A model generated the notes under the pieces. It saw only the letters and a program-made list of their open reading frames with translations. It ran no database searches and was not told the origin of the DNA. A DNA stretch of 25,663 nt, from NCBI GenBank assembly GCA_035628035.1, contig DASPKS010000240.1, forward strand, positions 1-25,663. Reading direction: 5' to 3'. Below, piece after piece: positions 1 to 7,860 of the stretch; the stretch's first letter is position 1, and each line of letters starts with the position of its first letter. Origin of the DNA: DASPKS01 sp035628035 (GTDB taxonomy: Bacteria > Bacteroidota > Rhodothermia > Rhodothermales > Rubricoccaceae). Position numbers and translations under genes: made by a program.

Positions 1-233
1 CGGATAGGGCGGCGCGTGGTGTCGGTGGCTGAGGCCGTCGGATTCGGAAACGCAGCGTTGGGCGAGCGGGGGTTGGGCTGGGCGCCGGTGGCAGCGACGC
101 CCTCAGCCGCGCGGTTCGGGGCCTGGGGTGGAGGCGCAACGTCCGCGTAGCTCACCATCTCGGTGGCCTCGCGGTCAGAGGCGCCGCCACAGGCCGCCAG
201 CGCGAGCACAACGGTCAAGAGAAAGAACTTCAT
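1..233 (-). CDS. putative lipoprotein, N-terminal part (cut by window edge)
   Basis: Reading from an ATG at 231-233 towards position 1, the frame stays open for 77 codons and runs off the left edge. The protein begins with a short charged/hydrophobic signal (MKFFLLTVVLALAAC) with a lipobox ending at Cys15, so it should be lipid-anchored. After the Cys comes a low-complexity stretch rich in Ala, Pro, Asn and Thr, typical of a flexible tether before a folded domain that lies outside the window. It follows RNase R on the same strand, 45 nt downstream of its stop, with a hairpin in the gap. No Shine-Dalgarno is visible. Function is unknown; DUF4349-type lipoproteins often have such a leader, but nothing visible here proves it. 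Confidence 0.72.
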   Translation of the reverse strand, partial: MKFFLLTVVLALAACGGASDREATEMVSYADVAPPPQAPNRAAEGVAATGAQPNPRSPNAAFPNPTASATDTTRRPI

Positions 234-250
234 TGTCGGGTGAGGTGGGT

Positions 251-272
251 GAGCCCATAGAACGTAGGGCTC
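251..272 (-). terminator. terminator-like hairpin after the RNase R gene
   Basis: A perfect 6-bp inverted repeat (GAGCCC/GGGCTC) with a 10-nt loop lies 7 nt beyond the RNase R stop and before the next lipoprotein start. There is no T-tract, so it may be a weak or Rho-assisted terminator, or only an RNA-stabilising hairpin. Confidence 0.3.
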
Positions 273-278
273 GCCGGC

Positions 279-2534
279 TTATGACGGCCGCCCCTTCCTT
301 CCCTTCTTCCGATTCTCGGAAGACCGATCCTTCTTGCCCTTCGGCTTCTCGCGCCGCTCCTTCGGGTTTTCCCCTTGGCGCTTCGTTCGATGCCCTGCAT
401 CGTGCGATGGGCCCTCGCTCACGAGCACGAGGTCGACCTTGCGCGTCTCGGGGTTGGCCGCGACCACGCGCACGCGCACGGGGTCGCCGAGCTTGATCAC
501 CCGCCCGGTGTGCGACCCCACGAGCGCGTACTTGCGCGGCTCGTACTCCCAGTAGTCGTCGTCCATGTCACGGACGTGGACGAGGCCCTCGGTGAGGAGA
601 TCCGTCATCTCGACGAACACGCCGAACGCCGTCACCCCCATCACGACCCCAGTGAACTCGTCGCCGAGGTGCTGCGCGACGTACTCGACCTGCTTCAGCT
701 TCACGCTCTCGCGCTCGGCCTCCGTCGCGGCGCGCTCGCGCGCCGAGAGGTGCTTGCCCGTCTCGTAGAGCCCCTCGAGCGGGACCGCCTCGCGCCCGGC
801 GAGGTAGCGCTTCAGGAGGCGGTGCACGATGAGGTCGGGGTACCGCCGGATGGGGCTCGTGAAGTGGGTGTAGAACCGGAAGCCGAGCCCGTAGTGGCCG
901 ATGTTCTCCGGGGAGTAGACCGCCTTCGCCATCGCGCGAATGGCCGCCTGCTCGATCACCGGCTCCTCCGGGGTGCCCTTCACGTGCTGCAAGAGCGCGT
1001 TGAGGTCCTCGCGCTGCACCGTCCCGTTCGTGAGCGCGAGCTTGTAGCCGAACGCGCGGACGTACTCGGCGAGCGTCTGGATCTTCTCCGCGTCGGGCGG
1101 GGCGTGGATGCGGTAGAGGAGGGGGAGCCCGCGCACCTTCCCCGCCTCCTCCGCCACGGCGCGGTTCGCGAGGAGCATGAACTCCTCGATGAGCCGGTTC
1201 GACGTGCGGCGCGGCTTGCGGACGACCTCGACAGGCAGCCCCCGCTCGTCGAGCAGCACTTTGACTTCCGGCATGTCGAAGTCGATGGCGCCCTCGCGTA
1301 GGCGCTTCTTCGTGAGCGCGGCGGCGAGGCGCCCGGCCAGGCGGACGTCGGAGGCCATCGGGTGATCCGCGCCGTCGAGCACCTCCTGGGCTTGCTCGTA
1401 CGTGAACCGCTCCATCGAGTGGATGACGGTCTCGGCGATCCGCCACCGCTTGACGTTCCCGCGCGCCGTCACCTCCATGATCACCGAGTACGTGAGCTTG
1501 TCCTCGCGCGGGCGGAGCGAGCAGACGCCGTTCGAGAGCTTCTCGGGGAGCATCGGGATCGTGCGGTCCACGAGGTAGGTGCTCGTGCCGCGCGCGTAGG
1601 CCTCCTGGTCGAGTGCCGTTCCCGCAGGGACGTAGTGGCTCACGTCGGCGATGTGCACGCCCACCTCGTAGAGCCCCTCGCCGATCTCCTTGACGTGGAT
1701 GGCGTCGTCGAAGTCCTTCGCGTCGATGGGATCGATGGTGAAGATGCGCTCGTGGCGGAGGTCGAGCCGCCGCGCAAGCTCTTCCGCTGGGATCTCGACG
1801 GGGATGGCCTCGGCCTCTTGCTCCACCTCAGCCGGGAAGTCGGCGCGGACGCCCTGCGCCATCGCGAGCGCGAGCACGGCCACGCCGGGGTCGCCGCTTG
1901 GCCCGATCACACGGAGGATGCGCCCTTCGGGGGAGGCCTTCGGGTCGTCGAACTGGTCGATGGAGACGACGACCTTGTCGCCCTCCTGGGCCCCGTTGAA
2001 GTCCTCTCGCGGGACGTAGACGTCGTGCGTGAGCCGGGGGTCGTCGGGCTTGACCCAGGCGAAGTGCCCCATCCGCTCGAACGAGCCGACGGTCTCGGTG
2101 CGGCCCCGCTCGATGACCTCCACGATCTCCGCCTCGCGGAGACGCCCGGGCTCGCGGTCCCGTACGGGCGCCGCGAGGGCCACGCGCACGCGGTCCCGGT
2201 CGAGGGCGGTCTTGAGCCGCGACGGCCCGACGTACACCTCCTCGCCGCCGTCGAGCGCGACGAAGCCGTGCCCCTGCGGGTTGACCGAAAGCATGCCCTC
2301 GGCGAGACGGGTCCGCTCCTTCTTCTTGTGCTGGAGGCGCCCGCCCTTGACCTCTGCCACCTCCCCACCGTCGATCAGCTCCTGGAGGACGTCGCGGAAG
2401 AGGCGGTAGCGTTTCTGGTCGCGGTAGTCGAGCGCCTGCGAGATCTCCTTGGCGCGGTAGGCGCGGTCGCCGTGGTTGCGGAGGAGCGAGAGGATCTGCT
2501 GCCGGATGACGGCGCGCGTGCGGTCGTCGGCCAT
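279..2534 (-). CDS. rnr: ribonuclease R (RNase II/RNB family 3'-5' exoribonuclease)
   Basis: Processive 3'-5' exoribonuclease that degrades structured RNA in the cytoplasm. The 751-residue protein has the full RNase R order: an N-terminal winged-helix region (about 1-65), cold-shock-like domains (about 75-225), an RNB catalytic domain (about 255-600), an S1 RNA-binding domain (about 620-705) and a Lys/Arg-rich tail of about 45 residues. The RNB signature TIDPIDAKDFDDA is intact, with the expected metal-binding aspartates at D268, D274, D276 and D277. Later RNB motifs (HIADVSHYV; SPIRRYPDLIVHR) are also present. The length is close to that of E. coli RNase R; the winged helix and basic tail argue for RNase R rather than RNase II. 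The start is ATG at 2532-2534 with no Shine-Dalgarno. It lies 64 nt downstream of the RlmI-like gene on the same strand and may be co-transcribed with it. Confidence 0.96.
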   Translation of the reverse strand: MADDRTRAVIRQQILSLLRNHGDRAYRAKEISQALDYRDQKRYRLFRDVLQELIDGGEVAEVKGGRLQHKKKERTRLAEGMLSVNPQGHGFVALDGGEEVYVGPSRLKTALDRDRVRVALAAPVRDREPGRLREAEIVEVIERGRTETVGSFERMGHFAWVKPDDPRLTHDVYVPREDFNGAQEGDKVVVSIDQFDDPKASPEGRILRVIGPSGDPGVAVLALAMAQGVRADFPAEVEQEAEAIPVEIPAEELARRLDLRHERIFTIDPIDAKDFDDAIHVKEIGEGLYEVGVHIADVSHYVPAGTALDQEAYARGTSTYLVDRTIPMLPEKLSNGVCSLRPREDKLTYSVIMEVTARGNVKRWRIAETVIHSMERFTYEQAQEVLDGADHPMASDVRLAGRLAAALTKKRLREGAIDFDMPEVKVLLDERGLPVEVVRKPRRTSNRLIEEFMLLANRAVAEEAGKVRGLPLLYRIHAPPDAEKIQTLAEYVRAFGYKLALTNGTVQREDLNALLQHVKGTPEEPVIEQAAIRAMAKAVYSPENIGHYGLGFRFYTHFTSPIRRYPDLIVHRLLKRYLAGREAVPLEGLYETGKHLSARERAATEAERESVKLKQVEYVAQHLGDEFTGVVMGVTAFGVFVEMTDLLTEGLVHVRDMDDDYWEYEPRKYALVGSHTGRVIKLGDPVRVRVVAANPETRKVDLVLVSEGPSHDAGHRTKRQGENPKERREKPKGKKDRSSENRKKGRKGRPS

Positions 2535-2598
2535 GCGAAGGGAGAGGAGCGAGGGGAGGCTTTAACGCTCGCCGTTGGACAAGGTTGAGGGGAACCTG

Positions 2599-3804
2599 TC
2601 AGACGCGTTCCATCACCTCGAACACGAAGAAGGTGAGGTACTCCGTCTCTGGCATCGTTTCGAGGACAGGGTGGTCAGGCGGCTGCGTCCCGCGCGCGAG
2701 GCGGCGCAGCGTGACGTCGGCCCTCCGCGCGGCGTAGTGGACGATCTTCAAAAACTCGGCCTCCTCGATGGCTTGCGAGCACGAGGCCGTGGCGAGGATT
2801 CCGCCGGGCGCGAGCATCCGCAGCGCGGAAATGTTGATCCGCTGGTAGGCCCGTGTGGCGGCGTCGAGGTCGCGGCGGCTCTTGGCGAAGCCGGGGGGGT
2901 CGAGCACGATAAGGTCGTACTGGCCGGGCGGTTCTTCGGCCAGCTCGCCGAGGCGGTCGAGGGCGTCGCCAGCCTCGGTAGTGACACGTTCCGCGAGCCC
3001 GTTCGCCTGCGCGTTCGTCTGCACGCGGGCCAGCGCGGCGGCCGACACGTCGAGGAAATGACAGGAAGTAGCGCCGGCCGCGAGGGCGCGGAGTCCGAAG
3101 CCCCCGTCGGCGGAGAACACGTCGAGCACACGCCGGCCGTGCGCGAGGCTCGCCACCAGCCCCCGGTTCATCCGCTGGTCGATGAAGAAGCCGGTCTTAG
3201 GCCCGCCGAGCACGTCCACGAGGAAGCGCACGCCGCCCTCTTCGATCTCAAGAGGCCCTTCCAACTCCCCCCGCAGCAGGCCCGCGCGCTCGGGGAGGGC
3301 GTCCTTCCCGCGAAGCCCCACGTCGTTCCGCTCCACGATGGCAGCGGGGCGGAGCGTCTCTTCCAGATCGTCGAGGAGGACATCACGGCGCTGCTCCATC
3401 CCGTACGAGAGCGTGGTGAAGGTGAGGACGCCGCCCTGGTAGCCGGGCGGTCCGTAGTGGTCGATGATCGTCCCGGGTAGCCCGTCGCTCTCGGAGAAGA
3501 CGAGGCGGGCATGGGTGGCGTCGGGGAAGGTGGCTTTCCGGAAATCGAGGGCCCGCCTGAGGCGGGCGCGGAAGAAATTGTCGTCGATGGCGGCCTCCGG
3601 GTCGCGCGTGAGGAAGCGGCCGGCGATCTGGGAGGCGTCGTGGTAGAGCGCCTGCCCGAGGGCCGTCCCGTCGGCCGTAGCGACCTGGACGACCGCCCCT
3701 CGCCCCGGCTCCCCCTCCACGCGGGCGAGCTGGTTGGCGAAGACCCAGGGGTAGCCACGGCGGACCTTGGTGTCTTTTCCGGCTTTGAGGACGAGGCGGG
3801 GCAT
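2599..3804 (-). CDS. class I rRNA large-subunit methyltransferase, RlmI-like (PUA + SAM methyltransferase)
   Basis: Probable S-adenosylmethionine-dependent 23S rRNA cytosine-C5 methyltransferase of the RlmI/YccW family. An N-terminal PUA-like domain (about 1-80; GYPWVFANQL) is followed by a Rossmann methyltransferase domain. Family motifs are clear: KTGFFIDQR at 203-211, SAM-binding motif I VLDVFSADGGFGL at about 226-238, and motif IV DPPGF at 302-306 after a hydrophobic strand. The frame is open to 3852, but the start is set at ATG 3802-3804 (401 residues) because family members begin immediately with the PUA strand; the 16 extra residues are low-complexity Ser/Pro. No Shine-Dalgarno is visible. 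It lies upstream of RNase R on the same strand and diverges from the PorV-like gene. The family is clear; the exact modified base is inferred. Confidence 0.92.
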   Translation of the reverse strand: MPRLVLKAGKDTKVRRGYPWVFANQLARVEGEPGRGAVVQVATADGTALGQALYHDASQIAGRFLTRDPEAAIDDNFFRARLRRALDFRKATFPDATHARLVFSESDGLPGTIIDHYGPPGYQGGVLTFTTLSYGMEQRRDVLLDDLEETLRPAAIVERNDVGLRGKDALPERAGLLRGELEGPLEIEEGGVRFLVDVLGGPKTGFFIDQRMNRGLVASLAHGRRVLDVFSADGGFGLRALAAGATSCHFLDVSAAALARVQTNAQANGLAERVTTEAGDALDRLGELAEEPPGQYDLIVLDPPGFAKSRRDLDAATRAYQRINISALRMLAPGGILATASCSQAIEEAEFLKIVHYAARRADVTLRRLARGTQPPDHPVLETMPETEYLTFFVFEVMERV

Positions 3805-3980
3805 CGGGGAGGAGCTAGAAAGGAGAGGGGCGGGGCGGACGGCCTGATCCACCGTCTTTTCCCTTGCGTTCGGCGGGGGTTTTTCCGATGTTTGGGCGGC
3901 CGCACCAACCCCCCAGCCCCGCGCGTATCGCCCCAGGTTACGTCTCTTTCCCTCTTCTGCGTGTACGCGCGCACGGACTG

Positions 3981-5105
3981 ATGCTGATGCTCCGCCGGCC
4001 CCTCGCGGCCTTTTTTCTGCTGATCGCCTTCGGCGCCGCCAGCCTGCCGGGGCAGGCCCAGAGCACTGTAGTCAAGTACGGCGCGGAGTTCCTCGCCGGC
4101 GGGGTCGGCGCCCGCGCCCTCGGGATGGGCGGCGCCTACGTGGCCTCCGCCCGCGATGTCACGGCCGGGTACTGGAACGTGGCCGGGCTCGACGCCCTCC
4201 GCTACCCCGAGGCGGCGTACATGCACGCCGAGCGGTTCGGCGGCATCGTCTCGTTCGACTACGGCGCCGTCGCCTTCCCCCTCTCAGCGCGGAGCACCGT
4301 CGGCGTCTCGTTCTTCCGCAGCGGCGTCGACGACATCGCGAACACCCTCGCCGCGCTCAACCCCGACACGAACCTCCCCCGCCCGAACCCAGAGAACTAC
4401 TTCACGTACTTCTCTGCCGCCGACTACGCGTTTTACCTCTCGTATGCCCGGCGCCTCCGCGAGAACCTCTCGGTGGGCGCCACCGGCAAGATCATCCGGC
4501 GCGGGATCGGCGACTTCGCCTCGGCCTGGGGCTACTCCCTCGACATCGGCGCGCAGTACCGCCTCGGGCGGTTCGCCTTCGGCGTCAACGTGCAGGACGC
4601 CACGAGCATGGTGCAGTCGTGGTCGGTGAACCCGGAGGCGTTCCAGACCGGCGACTCCCTCTCGTTCGAGGAGGTGTTCGGGCAGGCGCTCCCGCAGGGA
4701 GGCACCGAGATCGTGCTCCCGGTGGCCCGCCTCGGCTCGGCGATGAACTGGCCGCTCACGCAGGACGTCGGCCTCATGGTCGGGTTCGACGTGGACGTGG
4801 CGTTCGACGGGCAGGAGGCGTACGTGCCGAACCTCGGCGAGGTCTCGTTCCAGCCGCGTGTGGGCGGCGAGGTCACCTACAAGGACCTCGTCTCGCTCCG
4901 GGCCGGCATCTCGAACGTGTTCCAGTCGAGCCGCTATGGGACGCAGGTCACCCCCACCATCGGGGCGGGCCTCCACCTCAAACAGCTCCGGGTGGACTAC
5001 GGCTTCGGCGACTTCAGCGGGCTCCAGAGCGAGCTCGGTTACTCCCACCGCGTCTCGCTCCAGCTCACCCTCGAGCAGCCCCGGTTCCAGCGCCAGGAGC
5101 GCTAG
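3981..5105 (+). CDS. PorV/PorQ family outer-membrane protein
   Basis: Outer-membrane beta-barrel of the PorV/PorQ family, which is widespread in Bacteroidota. The 374-residue product starts with a signal peptide (MLMLRRPLAAFFLLIAFGAA...) probably cleaved near QAQ-STV. The mature N-terminus carries the family hallmark GARALGMGGAYVA, followed by the asparagine-containing YWNVAGLD segment. The rest alternates aromatic and Gly residues as expected of a barrel, ending in a terminal strand (VSLQLTLEQPRF). The frame is open from 3864, but those 39 residues precede an obvious signal peptide, so I chose ATG 3981 (ATG 3987 is equally possible). PorV proper shuttles cargo in the type IX secretion system. 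No other T9SS genes are visible, so this may be one of the family's many members with unassigned roles. A TonB-like gene follows 55 nt downstream. Confidence 0.87.
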   Translation: MLMLRRPLAAFFLLIAFGAASLPGQAQSTVVKYGAEFLAGGVGARALGMGGAYVASARDVTAGYWNVAGLDALRYPEAAYMHAERFGGIVSFDYGAVAFPLSARSTVGVSFFRSGVDDIANTLAALNPDTNLPRPNPENYFTYFSAADYAFYLSYARRLRENLSVGATGKIIRRGIGDFASAWGYSLDIGAQYRLGRFAFGVNVQDATSMVQSWSVNPEAFQTGDSLSFEEVFGQALPQGGTEIVLPVARLGSAMNWPLTQDVGLMVGFDVDVAFDGQEAYVPNLGEVSFQPRVGGEVTYKDLVSLRAGISNVFQSSRYGTQVTPTIGAGLHLKQLRVDYGFGDFSGLQSELGYSHRVSLQLTLEQPRFQRQER

Positions 5106-5160
5106 CCCCGGCCTTCGGGCACACGAACCGGGGCGCCTCGACGTTTCTGCGGAGGACCCC

Positions 5161-6006
5161 ATGGCTCGCGCGCCCATGACCAAGAAAGACCGGCTCACGA
5201 AGGAGGAGTGGCAGGCCCTCGCGGTCAGCACGTGGTTCCACGCCCTCCTCATCGCCCTCTGCGGGCTCCTCGTGCACGTGCCGGACGCGCAGCCGCTCGA
5301 CCTCGTCGCCCGGCGCGACTCGCTGATCCTCCTCACGTACGAGCCGTTGCCCGTGCTCGGCCCAGAAGGGGGGAGCCCGACGGTGGAGCCCCGGGCTCCA
5401 CGCACGAACGAGGTGCCCGCGCCGCGTCCGCGCCCCGCGCCGGCACGCGTCCGCCCGGCCCGCCCGCCGACGCCGACGCCGGTGCGGCTCCCTGAGGCCA
5501 CCCCCACGCGGCGGCCGACCCCCGAGAACCCCTCGCCGCCCCCCGCTCCGCACGACCCCGACGCGCGTGCCTCGACGCCCTCGCCGCCGAGCCCGCGGCA
5601 GGACCCGAACGCGCCGCCGGCCCCGCCGAGCCCGCCCGTCGAAGGCACGAACGACAACGGCGGCGTGAGCGCCACCGGCGCCCCCGGCCGCGGCGACGGT
5701 AACCAGGACGGCGGGGGACGCGGCGGCACCGGCGGCGGCAGCGGGATCGGCTTCGCCGGGCTCGGCAGCCGCAGCGCCACCTGTAGCCTCCCCGCCTACC
5801 CCGGCGTCAACGGGACCGTGAGCTACTTCGTGACGTTCGCGCCCAACGGCCGCTACGTCTCCTCGCGCCCGCGGCAGCGCGGCAACAGCCGGCTGGAGGC
5901 GGCCGTCCAGCGGATCATCCGGACGTGCCGCGCGGCGGCGCTGCCGGAGGCCGCCTCGCAGGTGAACCAGGAGGGCGTCGTCACCTTCCGCTTCACCTCG
6001 CGCTGA
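5161..6006 (+). CDS. TonB-like energy-transducer family protein
   Basis: The 281-residue product has TonB-type architecture: a short cytoplasmic N-terminus, one membrane helix (about 18-40), and a long periplasmic linker first very rich in Pro/Ala/Thr (about 60-165), then in Gly/Asn/Asp (about 170-195). A small C-terminal domain has the TonB-C pattern of a strand with a central 'NG' turn (SYFVTFAPNGRYV), a helix and a final strand (VVTFRF). TonB proteins couple the inner-membrane proton gradient to outer-membrane transport. No exbB/exbD or TonB-dependent receptor is nearby, so the role is inferred from layout alone; a TolA-like tether is an alternative. Two cysteines in the C-terminal domain could form a disulfide. 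ATG 5161 is supported by GGAGG at 5151-5155. It is probably co-transcribed with the PorV/PorQ gene and converges on the Wzi-like gene with only 3 nt between the stops. Confidence 0.75.
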   Translation: MARAPMTKKDRLTKEEWQALAVSTWFHALLIALCGLLVHVPDAQPLDLVARRDSLILLTYEPLPVLGPEGGSPTVEPRAPRTNEVPAPRPRPAPARVRPARPPTPTPVRLPEATPTRRPTPENPSPPPAPHDPDARASTPSPPSPRQDPNAPPAPPSPPVEGTNDNGGVSATGAPGRGDGNQDGGGRGGTGGGSGIGFAGLGSRSATCSLPAYPGVNGTVSYFVTFAPNGRYVSSRPRQRGNSRLEAAVQRIIRTCRAAALPEAASQVNQEGVVTFRFTSR

Positions 6007-6018
6007 GCCTCAGAGCGC
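6000..6018. terminator. hairpin containing both stop codons of a convergent pair
   Basis: GCGCTGA at 6000-6006 pairs with TCAG-AG-CGC at 6010-6018 (2-nt bulge, loop GCC). The TGA of the TonB-like gene lies in the left arm and the TGA of the Wzi-like gene in the right. It could act in both directions. No T-tract is present, so terminator function is only a guess. Confidence 0.28.
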
Positions 6019-7662
6019 GATCACGACCTCCGAGCGGAGAAAGAGCGCGCTCGGCGCGTGGTCCCAGTCCTGGTAATCGCCGTAGAGGCGGAGGGCGGCA
6101 CCGCGGAAGGGCTCCCACGTGACTTCGAGGGTGATTCCGGGTCCCTCGAACCGTTCCCCACGCAGGAACACGTTCGTCTGCTCCTCGAACGGCGGCTGCC
6201 GCCCGTCGCGGATGTCGCCGCCCACGTTGACGAGCTGGCCGTTCTCATCCACGAAGCTCTCCCCGCGGCGGACGTAGCGGCCGACGGCGCGGGCGCGTAC
6301 GCGGCCCGGCAGCCACACGCTCAGGCCACCCGCCACCTGGTCGGCGTTCGGCCCGAGCGGGTGGCCCAGCCCGAAGCCGTTGTGCTGGTAGCTGTTGTAG
6401 AACGACCCTTCGAGGAAAAACCGGTGGGTGTAGACGAACGGGTTGATCCGCGTGTACTCGACGAACCCCAGCGCGCCGGGGATCAGCCGTTCCAGTGAGG
6501 TACCGAGGCCGGCCTGTGCCGCCCACTTGTTCCCGTAGGTATCCCTGCCGAGTTCGCTGAAATTGAGGTCGTCGGCGAGGAACGTCCCGTAGGCTTCGAC
6601 GCCGTCGAGGGGCCGAACGACGGCCTCCAGTGCGAAGAGCGCGTTGTCGCGGTCCCACAGGGCGTGCTCGGCCGTCTTGAACGGGTTGAGCGGGTTGAGG
6701 TAGGCCAGCTCGGGCCCGCGCAGCCCGTAAACGACCCATTCAGAGAACGCCAGCGTGATCCGTCGGCTCGCGTTCACCGCGATGCGGTGGAGCGCGAGGT
6801 ACCGCTCCGGCCCTACGAGCACGAACCCGCTGTCGAGGGGGTTGAAAGAGCGATCCCCGAGCGCACCGTGAACGAAGTGGTACTGGACGACGCGCGTGTC
6901 GAGCCCGAGGCGGAGGAACGAAAAGTAGTCCGCGCCGGTGCCCATCACGAGCGGCTGGTCGAACGAGGCGCCGTAGCGGAGGCGAGCGTGGCTGATCTCG
7001 GCCGAGAACGCGCGCCCGGCCACGCGGAGCGACGCCGTCGAGCGGTCGAACGAGCCAGGCGGGACCTCCTGCCGGCCGATGTAGTAGAGCGGCGCGAGTT
7101 CGGGGTCGGACTGGAGCACACGCGTGTCGCCCCCGAACTGCTGCCCGTCGAACGTCCCGGAATAGAAGCCGACGAGCCTGCGGTAGTTGCCCTGAAGCAC
7201 GCCCTCCGGTACGAGGGCCACGCCGTGGTAGGAGGTGGAGTCGAGGTCGGCGTAGCGGGCCTGCACCCGTCCGATGGCCGAGAGCGCCACCCGCCACTCC
7301 GACCCTTGGCGGTGGTAGAGGAACTTCTCAGTGTCGCGCCCGCGTGGGAGACGCACGCCGCCCCCCCCCAGCACCGACTCGACGGAGCCTGGGGGCTCGA
7401 ACAGCTCCCGCCTGAACTCGCCGAGCCAGTAGCGCCCTACCGCGTCAAGGCGGTCGTGCCGCGCGTCGAGGCTGTCGAGGAGGCGCTGAACCTGGGCCCG
7501 GCCGAGGGGGAGGGCCTCGTGGGGGTACTCGGACAGCCGGCCAGCGACCCGTTGCGCGTGCAGCCAGGCATAGACCGGGTGCTCGGCCGGGACGATCTCC
7601 GGTTGCGCCCGGAGCGTCGGGAGGGCGCCCAGAAGGGCGAGGAGAAGGAGGAGGCGAGGCAC
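6010..7662 (-). CDS. capsule assembly Wzi family outer-membrane protein
   Basis: Predicted 550-residue outer-membrane beta-barrel resembling Wzi, the outer-membrane lectin that anchors capsular polysaccharide. A signal peptide (MPRLLLLLALLGALPTLRAQ) is followed by a soluble helical region (about 25-90), then a long barrel with many alternating strands. Wzi-type segments are recognisable, including LYYIGRQEVPPGSFDRST, an FSAEISHARLRYG strand, and the Gly/Tyr-rich VEYTRINPFVYTHR segment near the C-terminus. The start is GTG at 7660-7662, which places the signal peptide at the N-terminus; no Shine-Dalgarno is present. A promoter (TTG-N21-TAGCTTG) ends about 20 nt upstream. It diverges from a sugar transferase gene under a matching promoter, which supports a joint role in exopolysaccharide or capsule production. 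The family call is good; the polysaccharide is unknown. Confidence 0.8.
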   Translation of the reverse strand: MPRLLLLLALLGALPTLRAQPEIVPAEHPVYAWLHAQRVAGRLSEYPHEALPLGRAQVQRLLDSLDARHDRLDAVGRYWLGEFRRELFEPPGSVESVLGGGGVRLPRGRDTEKFLYHRQGSEWRVALSAIGRVQARYADLDSTSYHGVALVPEGVLQGNYRRLVGFYSGTFDGQQFGGDTRVLQSDPELAPLYYIGRQEVPPGSFDRSTASLRVAGRAFSAEISHARLRYGASFDQPLVMGTGADYFSFLRLGLDTRVVQYHFVHGALGDRSFNPLDSGFVLVGPERYLALHRIAVNASRRITLAFSEWVVYGLRGPELAYLNPLNPFKTAEHALWDRDNALFALEAVVRPLDGVEAYGTFLADDLNFSELGRDTYGNKWAAQAGLGTSLERLIPGALGFVEYTRINPFVYTHRFFLEGSFYNSYQHNGFGLGHPLGPNADQVAGGLSVWLPGRVRARAVGRYVRRGESFVDENGQLVNVGGDIRDGRQPPFEEQTNVFLRGERFEGPGITLEVTWEPFRGAALRLYGDYQDWDHAPSALFLRSEVVIAL

Positions 7663-7682
7663 GAAGCGGCGGCGCGGTCGTT

Positions 7683-7713
7683 CAAGCTACCCGCCCCCCA
7701 TTCCGCTATGCAA
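7683..7713 (-). promoter_or_regulatory. promoter of the Wzi-like gene (TTG-N21-TAGCTTG)
   Basis: On the minus strand, TTG at 7713-7711 is followed after exactly 21 nt by TAGCTTGAA (7689-7681), 20 nt before the GTG start. This resembles the Bacteroidota sigma-A promoter (TTG or TTTG at -33, TAnnTTTG at -7). The same spacing recurs at 7760 and at 22705. Confidence 0.62.
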
Positions 7714-7759
7714 TGCCGTATCGGAGCCCATGAAGCCAGTATGGGGAATAACGACTACC

Positions 7760-7790
7760 TTGCAGGGCGTAGGGCGGATGCTCTAGCTTG
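7760..7790 (+). promoter_or_regulatory. promoter of the sugar transferase gene (TTG-N21-TAGCTTG)
   Basis: TTG at 7760-7762 is followed after 21 nt by TAGCTTGAA (7784-7792). With its divergent partner at 7681-7689, the TAGCTTGAA box forms a perfect 9-nt inverted repeat about 100 nt apart. The start codon lies about 70 nt downstream, leaving a longer leader than for the divergent gene. Confidence 0.6.
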
Positions 7791-7860
7791 AAGGCTGGAC
7801 TGCCGCTCCCCTGTCATCCCGCCGGCTCACCGCGCTCCGTTTCGCCTGCCCGACGTCCCT

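Noticed and set aside
375..1301. Long open frame on the plus strand opposite the RNase R gene (also 1362-2588, 4284-5780, 9209-11248, 12844-14133)
   Set aside because: High-GC antisense shadow frames rich in Arg, Ala and Pro with no domain; the opposite strand carries clear conserved proteins.
2535..2598. Promoter between the RlmI-like and RNase R genes
   Set aside because: TTG and TTAAAG sequences are present on the minus strand but their spacing and box do not match the pattern at other starts.
3864..3980. Longer N-terminus for the PorV/PorQ protein
   Set aside because: The signal peptide begins at residue 40-42 of that frame, so the upstream residues cannot be part of an exported protein.
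3805..3980. Promoters in the divergent gap between the RlmI-like and PorV/PorQ genes
   Set aside because: TTTG at 3891 and a T-rich stretch exist, but no TAnnTTTG-like box falls at a workable distance on either strand.
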